This document shows, in pieces, positions 13,001-24,700 of a stretch of DNA of 64,000 nucleotides. Below the pieces are notes generated by a model that searched no databases, was not told the DNA's origin, and was given only the letters and a program-made list of their open reading frames with translations. Location: NCBI GenBank assembly GCA_036925085.1, contig JAUPFP010000012.1, positions 3,330,460 to 3,394,459 on the forward strand, in the 5' to 3' direction. Position 1 is the stretch's first letter. Each line of letters starts with the position of its first letter. A program made the translations under genes and the position numbers. This DNA is from Brachycybe producta (lineage: Eukaryota > Arthropoda > Diplopoda > Playtdesmida > Andrognathidae).

Positions 13001-14225
13001 CTTAGAGTGGTCAGCCCTGCCCATGTATATGCTTTGTGAATATCACTCGACTGTGGTTTAGGACAATCACCACGTGTAATTTTTCCAAACAATTTCAAAC
13101 TTAACTCAGCCCTGCGATGTGCCAAACTATGCCTTTTGAGTCAGTCGTTCTGCAATATCAATTCAGCAGACAGGCAATTAGAAATCGGGACAAACAAAAG
13201 TTGGCTCTGCCCTTTTTATGACGACTGGCAACTTCTAATTGGTTTGTTGTCTGGTTCGACGTTGAAAAGGGCGGAGCATGTGAAGTCAGACTACTTAACC
13301 AACCAATTAGAAGTTGCATTCGTCATAAAAAAGGCGGAGCCAACTTGTTTGTCCCGATTTCTAATTGCCTGTATTCAGCAGTTGTGAATTGACAATATTG
13401 ATAAAGAATGAAAGAACTTGTTTGATTTTTGTTTTCATCTTGCATGTTAACGCACGTTTAAATTAAAATTAGATGTTTGCGAACGACGATCAGGAGCTGT
13501 TCGAGCGCTGCTTGCGAGCATTACGTCTACACATAAAAAAAGTTTAACGTTCGCATGGCGAACAGGTCTCTTTCTCTGTAATTGGGTTTGAAGGCTAACC
13601 CGCCGTAAGGCTTTAGGCCTGTTCCACTTAGATTACATTAACACTTGAATATATATACCACAAACAGATAGCACGGTCGAAGCGCACCTTAAAGTAAAGT
13701 AAACGGATAGCACGGTCGAAGCGCACCTGAAAGTAAAGTAAACGGATAGAAAAGATGCCCCTAGTACGAGGGTTGTCCGCCTGAAAGTAGAAAAGATGCC
13801 CCTAGTGCGAGGGTTGTCTGCCTGAAAGTAGAAAAGTTCTCTCTCTCTCCCTCCCTCTTTCTCTCTCTCCCTCCCTCTTTCTCTCTCTCTCTCCCTCCCT
13901 CCCTCTTTCTCTCTCTCTTTCTTTTTCTCCCCTTCCCTCTTTCTCTCTCCCTCCCTCTTTCTCTCTCTCTCTTTCTCTCCCCCTCCCTCTTTCTCTCTCT
14001 CCCCCTCCCTCTTTCTCTCTCTCTCTCCCTCCCTCTTTCTCTCTCCCTCCCTCTTTCTCTCTCTCTCTCTCTTTCTCTCCCCCTCCCTCTTTCTCTCTCT
14101 TTCTCTCCCCTCTTTCTTTATCTCCCCTCCCTCTCTCTCCCCTCCCTCTTTCTCTCCCTTTCCCTCTCTCTTTCTCTCTCCCCTCCCTCTTTCTCTCCCC
14201 TCCCTCTCTCATTCTCTCTCCCTCC

Positions 14226-14267
<42 letters not shown>

Positions 14268-17200
14268 GTCATATGATTGAAGGCCCACCTGCCATTAGGC
14301 TTTAGGCCTGTGAACTCCTGAGAATATATGATCACCTAGCACTTAGAAAGATAGTGCACCTCCTTGGAAAGGTAGCACTAGTGATTGTACCTGGAAGTAG
14401 AAGACAGTGCATCTCATTGGAGACGTAGCACTGGAGATTGAACCTGGAACTAGGAAAAGACAGTGCACCTAATCTTCGTCATCATACTCGTACACTGCTG
14501 CCGCTGCAAACTTGCGTAGTTCTGCTTGGAGTCGCCCGTCGTCCAGCACATCCTCATGATCTAGGGGCCACTTGTGACCACTACTAGTGGTGACGTATGC
14601 CAGCCTACTCCTTGCTTGGATTCTCTTCGGTTGATTGCAGTCATATAGAATGTGGCTAAGAGTGTCAGGTCCACCGCCACACCTACAGACCTCATCTCTA
14701 CGCAGTCCAAACCGGAAAAGATAGGACTTGAATGGTCCATGCCCAGTTAGGAGCTGGAGCAGTTTCCCAGTGACGAGCCCCGCACTGTGGGCCACCTCTG
14801 GGACAAAGCTGTACAATTGTCGACCTTGTGGTGCTATGTCCCACATATGCTGCCATTGCAGTGCTGTCAACTTCTTTTGTTCATGATGCAGCCCTGCCAG
14901 TGGGAGCTGGTGGGGGGTGATGTCCTCTTTTAAGGTTCCTCTTTTGGCTGCCCCATCTGCCAGCTCATTGAATTGGTGCCCCGCATGTGCTTTTATCCAG
15001 GTGAGATGGATAGCCCTTTAGTGTTCTTGCCACCGACTTAGCCTCTGGTTTGTCTGATATGCTACCTCTTGTGCCCAGCCCCCTCCTGCCACCACCTGCA
15101 GGGCCGACATTGAGTCTGAGCAGATTGCTAGAGAGTTCCAGCTGGTGTGGTTTTGCTCCGCATAGCTGACTGCTCTCTGGATGGCCTGGAGTTCTGCTTG
15201 GAACACCGTGCAGTCATCTGGCAAGCGTTCCTCCCACGTTTCTACCAACCGTTGGTCTCTTACTGCCACGAAGGCGGCTCCCACTCTTCCATTCATTTTT
15301 GAACCATCAGTATACAAGCATAGATCCATTGATTCCATCGAGGCTCTGCTCCACGTTTCTACGTCAAATGCCTGTTTCTGGCTTGGGTGGTTCGTATCTC
15401 GCTCTGCTAATGGGGCCTCCAAAGTGGCGACTAGAAGCTTCCGCCTCACCCACAGCATGTGTCTCTCTGAGGCCAATGCTGCCAGTGGGGGGCACCCTGC
15501 TGCAACCTGGAGTGATCGGTTTGCTGTGGTTCTGTATGCCCTGCAGATGGCCAGCAGGAATGGCCTTTGTGCAGCATCCAGGTGTCCAGTAATTTGCCTC
15601 TGCATTCCCCTTTCGCCCCAGACTTCTGAGCCATAGAGGATCAGGGGGATCACAGCCCGTTCATAGATTGCTTTCAGCATTTTGGGGTTGACCCCCCATT
15701 CCTTTCCAGCTATCACAAACAGGCGGGCTCCGATTGCTCCTGCTTTACCTCGAACATATTTTGCATGCTCACACCAGGTGAATTTCGGGTCGATCATTAT
15801 ACCCAGGTAGCGAATGGCATGGTCTGTGGTGATCCTAACCCCATCCGCCCTGAGCACTGGAGTGCGGATGACCGTAGCTACCGGGTGGAAGATGGCAGCT
15901 GTCTTCTGGGCTGCAAACTGCAGTTTTAATCCTTCTGCCCATGCCTTGCATATTGCCCAGAATCGGTTCCATTTTCCTTCCAGCACCTTGACCGACTTCC
16001 CGCAGATGATTCCCAGTATGTCGTCGGCGAAGGCCTGGACCCTGCCCCCATAGTCCGTTGTGAATTTTTCCATTGCAGTGAAGAAGGTCTCCATTAGCAC
16101 CAGCCACAGCACGGGGCCCAGACACGAGCCCTGTGGGCAGCCTTTGTTTGTGTTTCTGGCCTGTGTGCCACTGACCACCTGTCTCCCGTCGAGGAATGCT
16201 TCCACCAGTCGTCGCAAGTTTCCTGGGCAGTTCATTGAGTTTAGCTGCTCGAGGATTCCTGGATGCCACGCGTTGTTGAAAGCATTGGTGATGTCCAGTG
16301 TCACCACCAAGCTGTGCTCCTGGTGCCGCTTTGCTTCCTGGACGTGATCGATGTAGTCTGCGATAGCTTGTACTGCTTGTTTTCCTTTACGGAATCCATA
16401 CTGTTGTTCGGAGAGAAGTCTATGTTTCTCAAGAAACCACCTGATTCTGCTGGTACACAGCTTGTCCAGCACCTTGCCCAAAGTTGGAAGCAAGCAGATT
16501 GGACGGAAGTCGTCACTAGGTTTCGGAATCCATGCAATGACTCCTCTTTTCCAGATCTTTGGAAACACGCCTTGAGTCAGACATGCATTGAGGATCTGCA
16601 GCCAGTCTGGTCCCCAATCTTCTAGAAGACAGCGGAGTCCGGTGACCGGAAAGCCGTCCCCTCCTGGGGCTTTTGTTGGTTGAAATCCATTCACTGCCTC
16701 TATGAGCTCTGCCAGGGTGAAGGGTGGGTCGTCCGGACTACCCCCTGCCTGCGCCGCCCTTGCCCGTTTTTCTCTGTGAGATTCCGTGTCTTCGGTCTGG
16801 TTGTCAACTGGGAAGTAATTGTCCAGTAGCAGTCCGGTGGTCTGTTCCTCATCCTTTGTCCATGTGCCGTCTGGTCTCCTTACCGCTTTTTTCGCCCCAT
16901 TCTGTCTCAGCCTTCCAGCCAGGATTTTGTATGGGGTGCCGAATGGATCCGTTTGTGAGCTCTGTTCACAAAATTTACGCCAAGACTCCTGCTTTTTATC
17001 CAGGACAAGTCCCTTAAATTCTCGGCAGGCTATTTTGTATACATCTTTGAGAGCTTCTCTTCTTTCCCAGACCCACTCCTGCTGGAAAGTTTTCCTCACT
17101 CGCCGGAGATTTGCTCTGGCTTTGCGAAGGTCATCGTCCCACCAGTAGCTTCGTCTAGTTACTCGTTCTTTAGTTTGTGGCATGGATGCTTTACAGGCAG

Positions 17201-18662
17201 CCACACAGAGTTCCTGCAGTCTGCATGCAGCCTCTTCAGCATCCGGAAGACCCCCCATCACAGACGGCATTCCTTCTGCCAACACTTCTCTGAAAAGCTC
17301 CCAATTGGCTTTCCGCCAGTTGAAGCCAGTTTGCCTTGTTTCTTCCTTTGCAGTAAGCTGCACTTCGCACTGGATAGCCCGGTGATCGCTGAGGCTGTCG
17401 TCCTCTGAAATGCTCCACGCCCATGTCGCCACCCCTTTCAGTAGGGTGAGGTCGATGAAGCTAGATCCATAGGTCGAGGAGAAGGTAGGTCCACTTGTTT
17501 CATTGTTAGCCACCTCGTATCCATTGCGTGTGATGAAATCGACGCAACTCCTGCCTCGTCGGTCAGAAATTGGGGATCCCCACAGCTGGTCTTTGGCATT
17601 GAAGTCTCCCAACACTATCTTCGGTCCCTTGTACTTGCGGTCGATGACCTCCAGAGCTGACAGGGTGTCCTCCAGGTTGTTCTGTGGTGGGCAGTAGACA
17701 TTCACTAGGGTCCAGCCTGCTTGCCCAGATCCCACTGCAATGCACTCTAGTGTGTCGGTGCAGTCCTCGGTTGCCAGTACTGCTGTCCCGAATCCAGGTC
17801 TGGTCGCTGTTAGGACCCTCCGCATTGGACTTCCAGCCACTACCATCCAGTCCCGTAAGATCCCTGCAAGGTTTCGGCCTGGCTCCTGGATGCAGATAAA
17901 ATCAACCTTCGCTTCCTGTGCTCTAATTTTTACCATTTCCCCTGCTGCAGTACCTCGGCCAACGTTCAGTTGAAGGATGCAAACATCCATCTCTGTTCCT
18001 TCTTCCATATTGTGACTCCTGAGCGCGGGGGATGTGTAGGCCCTACTGGCCTCCATAGTTGGTCCGAGCTCTTACTTTTTCGATCTCTGCAAGGTACACT
18101 GGACACTTTGGGTCTGTCACTGCATGGCCTCTGAGGACCAACTTTGCCTTGCGGCAGTTGATACAATCCAGTGCAACCTTCTTGCAACCTTCTCCCTCCC
18201 TCTTTCTCTCTTTCTCTCTCTCTCTCTCTTTCCCTCTCTCTCTCTTTCCCTCTCTCTCTCCCTCCCTCTTTCTCTCTCTCCCTCCCTCTTTCTCTCCCCT
18301 CCCTCTCTCTTTCTCTCTCCCTCCCTCTTTCTCTCTCTCTCTCTCTCTTTCTCTCTCCCTCCCTCTTTCTCTCTCTCTCTCTCTCTTTCTCTCTCCCTCC
18401 CTCTTTCTCTCTCTCTCTCTTTCTCTCTCCCTCCCTCTTTCTCTCTCTCTTTCTCTCTCCCTCCCTCTTTCTCTCTCTCTCTCTCCCTCCCTCTTTCTCT
18501 CTCTCTCTCTTTCTCTCCCCCTCCCTCTTTCTCTCTCTCTTTCTCTCCCCCTCCCTCTTTCTCTCTCTCTTTCTCTCCCCCTCCCTTTTTCTCTCTCCCT
18601 GCCTCTTTCTCTCTCTCTCTTTCTCTCCCCCTCCCTTTTTCTCTCTCTTTCTCTCCCCCTCC

Positions 18663-18723
<61 letters not shown>

Positions 18724-21700
18724 CATTTTATTAAAGAAGTCATCAAATGATGAAAATGTACGCTCGCTCGTAATAATTGTAATAGTTATCAACTGGCGAG
18801 ACGAGCTCACTCACGTCTAGACCGCGGGTTCTCTATTCGGGAGATGTTCAAAAACGAACTTTTTGATCTACCGCCTCAAGAGGGAACTTTGTACCGGTTA
18901 ACGAACTAGCTGTTCTAGAACGGCTCGCAAGCTTGGTTGAAACGCGCCTTTAGGTGACTATTCAAATTCTGTAAATGTGGTGGTTATAAATTGACTTGAA
19001 GGAAGGTTAAAACTAGAGGTGGGACGAATCGTACATTTTCTTGAATCCGAATCCTAAAAGGTTCTCGAATCTCTTGTATAAGAATCCTATATTATTTATT
19101 AAGAAGATATAAATGAAATAATATTAAATATTAAATTATTAATTATAAAAAAGAAAATGTGGCACTCAAGGGTCGCCACAAGGTAATATTGGTGATCTGG
19201 TTACCACCGAAATTGCAACAATCGCCGGTTTTTCTTGATGGTTAACGCTTCTATTTGACGTCAATGGAGTTAAAACTAATTTTACCAACGTTTTTAACAG
19301 TTTTTTTAAGGTTAGGATTCGAAAGATTCCGAAAGACGAAAAAAGCGCAAAGATTCGTGTTTTCGAATCTCGAATATTTTTCAAGATTCTCGCGGGCTTC
19401 GAGGATTCGAATGGCCCATTTCTATATATAGTTAAAATAAAGCACCCGATGGTGGTTTATAATGTATATATTAAAAAAAAATAGAAATATATTTTACCTT
19501 AAGACCCAATGTTGATTTTGGTGGCTGCCAATAGCAGCAACAAAATGGGAATTTGTCTTTGTATGAGCCACCAACATTTGCCCGTTGACGTTTAAGGATA
19601 AGGCATGCCAAAGTGATAAACAGGAGACTGCAAATGACACCGGCCACAACAATTCCAATTAGAGCCGTATTTGGTAGCCATGTTTGTGTATTTATTGAGG
19701 CTCTCGTGAAGTCATCGGTGCTGGTACTGCTATTGGTCGTGTTGTACGATGAAGACTTTAAGAGATCCTGTTCAAGATCCACATTGCTAGGCTACAATGA
19801 CAAAATTGACATTTTTTTTTTCTTCAAAGATTTTAAGATTTAATTTATAAGATTCAAATTAGGTTGGCATAAGTGGAGACAGGTGTTTGGAGTATTAATT
19901 ATTATGTGGCAGGAGGATGCCAATAAAACTAAAGGGCAAGTTTTATAGGACAGTGGTTAGACCAGGTATGTTGTATGGGTTGGAATGTTGGGCAGCCAAG
20001 AAGAGGCAAGAGGATAGACTGCACGTGCCTGAAATGCGAATGCTAAGGTTTATGTGTGGAGTAACAAGAAAGGATAGGATCAGAAATGACTTTATCAGAG
20101 GGAGTGTAGGGGTAGCAAGCATGCTGGTAGTAGAAAAGATGGAGGAAAATAGGTTGAGATGGTTTGGGTATGTAGCTAGGAGTGGGGAGTATGAGCTGCT
20201 TGAACAGGTAGGTGATGGGGTTGGACCTGGGGGTAGAAGAAGGCCCAAACAAGCTTGGAATGTAGTGGTAAAATGGGATATATGGGTCATGTGGGGTCTC
20301 TGGGAGTTTGCCACAAAATTGAAAGAAGTGGAGAGATAGAATCACAGAACCCATAAGGCCGACCCTGTACACTGTGGGGAAAGGTGCAGGAAATGATGAT
20401 GATTTAGAGTATTATATTTTGTGCAATCAATTGAGGACAGGAATTTTTTGGGATTTTTGAGAGGAAATTCATTTTGGATACAAAAAAAGTATCATAAAAC
20501 AATAAACTGCCTACTGTAACTTATTAGGCAACATAATTGTAGGCAGAGGTACAGATTATGGGTGTGGGTCCTGGGAGGTGGGAGAATAAATGAAAGGGGT
20601 CTGAGGGTATCCAACAGTGGTTGTAAAACCAGTGCCCCCTATAGAGGGTTCAGGCAGTTGCAGCTTAAGGATGGCAAAATGGTAAATTCTGCACTGATTG
20701 ATGATCTTAGAGTGACATTTCATTGACAGTTTTCTAAAAAAAAAACGTTAGCCTTGGGGCACACATGTAATTATTCATTGTGCAACAGTTTCACAACAGT
20801 TTGATCTATTTGCCAATGGCTAATTTGCTAAACCGCACTCACACATGCATCTAAACCATCAAACGATGAGATGTGAGCCACACATGCAACTAATTTTAGC
20901 TGAGAATAGGGAAGAAAATGGGAATAATGAAGCGATACTGGGTGCATCCAATCATGTGACGAGCAACAATGCTTGACAGATCAAACTGTTTGGTAGTACC
21001 AAGTGGGCTCAGACGTGTTTAACCGTGGACGACACGAAACCGGTTGTGCAATCGATGCGTTTCTGTCATAACACAAACTTTAGTTAGCCAAATTTATAGT
21101 TGAATATCTGTTGCATGTGTGACATTGTATATGTGTGCTATCATATAAACCCGTGGTAGCCATTCACGCAACCAAAACTAATGCACAATAGATGATTGCC
21201 TGTGTGCCCCCCAAATGCTAAATGCAAGCAAAATTACTGCTCATTGTTGCTTTCTAGCATCAAAATGTATAACTAAAAGTCTAAAACAATAATATGTTTG
21301 GAGATCTCTGTATTTTGAACTCGGTCTACTCAGAACATTACTTTTGATACTTATATACAATATGTGGCTCCTGCAGACCTCAGTTGTGGATCAAGGCTGA
21401 TTTTAGGCACCAGCAAAGCAGCACATGCTTGAACTGGAGATTTATAGGGAGTGGCACTCTGGACATACTCACTATTGTGACACCCTGTATTTCGTCCTCC
21501 CTTTAATACCATACCATTGGAGTCCACCACAAAAAAAAACCCCAAAGCATAAATCATATCCTGGTTCCGGAGTTGGCAGATCGATACCCATCAAGCTTTG
21601 CACCTGTGTAGGTGTACACAGGGCCATAGGTATAAAGGTCCGTGTCTTGATCGTGGTTCATTCTTTGATTTTTGAAACATGAAATAACTCATCAATGGTC

Positions 21701-24700
21701 CGGTGGCTAAGCAACACCACAATCGTAACTCTTCTTTGTTTAATGTATCGTAATGGTTGGTAAATCGTCAACCTGCATTAGGTTCGCCTTCTTCTTTACT
21801 ATTGCGTCCATCGGAAGTATCATCGAGAACGACCCTGGGACTGTATTGGAATCAGGTCTAATCAAACACATTCTCTAAGCCTAAGGTGGTACCTGCCCTA
21901 AACTAAGAGAATCTATGCCTGAGTCCATTACAGGGGCTCTGCACTGTTACACTACATGTAGTGTAAGAAATGAAAAAACCCTCATCTCTTAATCTGAGTA
22001 TCCACTAGGTCGGTGACGTGACGCGGCGTACAGAAAAATGGCCCCCAAACAAAATTACATGTAAGTGAACGGAGCCCTGTTCATTACGGCCAAAGTGCGG
22101 TGCAGCGAGAGGCGGCACCGCTCTGGAAAAAGTCTTGGACTTCTTGAAGTCGGCGTTTCGACACGCCGCACTGAACTTCTTTGTGCTTTCGCCCGAATGA
22201 ACAGGAGAGCTGAGCGGAATTTATTACGTTCTTTCCATAGCCAACCACACTTTCTCTTCTGCTTCCCACATACTGCAGCCAAAAATACTTCTTCACGAGT
22301 CATCAGACTCATCATTGTTTCTATGGATACTGTGGCATACTGGAGGAGGAAATAGAAATAGAGGGGACCAAAGGTAGAGGGGGCCAAACCGCACCACGCC
22401 ACGTTCATAGTGGACGAACCTCTACTTGAAAACTCTGTGCCACGGCCCATGTCACCGACCTAGTGGACGCGCAGCTTAAGTTCCTCTCTGTTATCAAGTT
22501 GTTTAATCCACTTCCATCCATTCATCTAATTTGGCTTGCTTTGGCTGACTGTAGGCCTACTGTCTTGTAACAATTGGTACAAAAGGCAACTCTTTGCCTT
22601 TGTGGTGCCTTAATACCCTATTAGAAATGCTGTGGTCACTCATTTTTGGAGGAAGCTTTCCTGAAAAGGCCTCTGTTTATTTTGCAATAGACTGAGCTCT
22701 AAAGACCCGATAACTTATCAAAACAATGATGTGTTTCTCATATCTCATTATGTTATTTGTAAATAAAGTTTATGATTTGAACATTAACTCTGGCATCTCG
22801 ATTAGTGATGGGCCATTTATTATAACCACTCTAGCGAAAGGTCACCATTTGTGGCTATACTGACGGAAATCAGTAGAGAGTATAAGGAGATTTAATTCCG
22901 GATTAATCTGTGGTCTTCTTTCATTTGACTGTAACAATCTAATGACGGGCAGAGCACAGACGACAGACAGTTGGTGACGGACTAGATTGTAGTAAAGCCA
23001 GCCAGGGGCGTAGATAGACAACCGCAAGACTCGCAACTGCAGGGGGGGGGGCGCAGGAGGTTTGTGGACACAAAAAAGGAAATGAAAGTTATGTATTTTC
23101 AAAAAAAATTGAATAAATTAAGCAAGTGATTCCGAATCGCTCGCTAAATTTATTCAGTTAATTTCGAAAATAAATCGACTTTCATTTAATATTTACTTTT
23201 AAAAACTACATACTTGCACCATTAAATCTTCCTAGAGATCAATGGGCACGGCGGAACGGTCGGAGCAATGGTAGGAATAGTCGGATAAATAGTAGGAACA
23301 GTCGGGAGGTTAAGTTTAGCTAAATTAAGCTTGTTGCAGGGGGTCTTGGGCGCAGCCTCTAGTTTTTAAAGAATTATTAAATCAAATTAGTCCATTGTTC
23401 GACTGTTTCCTAATTTTATTCACGGGAGGAACGGTCGGAACAATGGACAAATTTGTTTTAATAATTCTTTAAAAACTGGTGGGCTATGCCCCCAGACCAA
23501 CTGCAACAAGCTTAACTTCATAACCTTTCCTGACCGTCCGACTGTTCCTACTGTTGTTCAGATCTGTTCTGCCGTTCATCAAAATAGCACCCCCACCCAG
23601 TATGAGGGCTATTTGGAGAGGGAGGTAAGGGGGCGCAAAGTTTTAAGTGGCGAGGGGGGCGCAACAAAGCCTAGCTGACACACTGAAGTCAGCGCACACA
23701 CGACCGACAAATCTGTCAATTGTGTGAAGCAGACGAATTAGTAGTTCGTGCGCGCGTCCACGGCCGTGTACAGGTTCTTCATCCCACCACCGACAATCGA
23801 GGTCGGTGAGAAAAATGGAACATGTCCCATCTTTTTTGTCGGTCCGTCTTTTAGTCGGCCTTGTACGTTGCCCCCATATGAAGCCATACTGTTCATTCTG
23901 ACCGACTAAACTGTCTGGCATTGTCTGCCACCGTTTCATATTAATTATAGAATTATAAAATCAGTTCTTTTGTGTTTGTGGGTGTTGACATTTTTATCTC
24001 TCATTCATAATTGAAAATGATTTCTAAGTGAAAAACCATTTAATGCGAGAAATCGAATTACTTGAAATATTTCGGCGGTCCGATGGATTAGGAAATCCTA
24101 AAAATATTCTTTTTAACACGAAATAATATTCTGGTTCCTTCCATTTACTAATTGTAATTCTAACTAATTAGTTTCATCTTTGATGTGATTACATGTAATA
24201 ATTCTAACTTCTTATTTTTAAATCCCAACATTTCTAGTGTATTGTGACACCCTGTATTTTACCCTCTTGTTGAAATGATAGCCTTGGGGTCCACGCGCCT
24301 CAATTCCTCCATTTCCGCACCTCCTCTTGATCAAGAGGACCTTCCAAAATAAATCAACATTCTTGGTCTGGAATCGGTGGATGGATACCCATCAAGACAC
24401 AGTCCTTTGGGTATTGGTGCACCGTGTAAGGTACACACAGGCCCAATTATATAATGGTCCGTGTCTCAATTATATTTCTGGGTTCATTCTCTGATTCGAC
24501 ACGAAACATGTTATAGTTCACATAATGGTCTGATGGCTAAGCAACTCCGCCACGTCTTTTCAAGTTTTCTCGTATATAATGTAACCGAATGGTTCAGTTA
24601 CATGCATTCATCTCGCCTGTTTATTCTATTCTTTTCTCTCCACGTATGCGATTCTAAAGAATATCTCGAGAACGGTCTCTGCCACCAAGTTGGAGTCAGG

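Larger units (their letters stand above)
14271..18185 (-). mobile_element. R1/I-group LINE with endonuclease, RT and RNase H, 5'-truncated
   Basis: On the minus strand: end of ORF1 (18184-18043), ORF2 (18056 to 14469) and a 3' UTR of about 200 bp with repeated blocks, ending CAATCATATGACAGAGAG and running into the GA tract. The 5' side joins a second GA tract inside ORF1, so the element is 5'-truncated. It lies in the 10.8-kb intron between the transmembrane exon and the juxtamembrane exon. Confidence 0.85.

Noticed and set aside
13802..14335. 177-codon minus-strand ORF of Arg/Glu repeats
   Set aside because: Translation of the second CT/GA tract, with no non-repetitive domain.
18043..18820. 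ORFs of 187-255 codons on both strands
   Set aside because: They translate a CT/GA microsatellite into Ser-Leu-Phe or Arg-Glu repeats; only the last 46 codons of the minus-strand one are real LINE ORF1.
22055..22450. 131-codon minus-strand ORF
   Set aside because: Lies wholly inside an inverted-repeat MITE and shows no recognisable motif.
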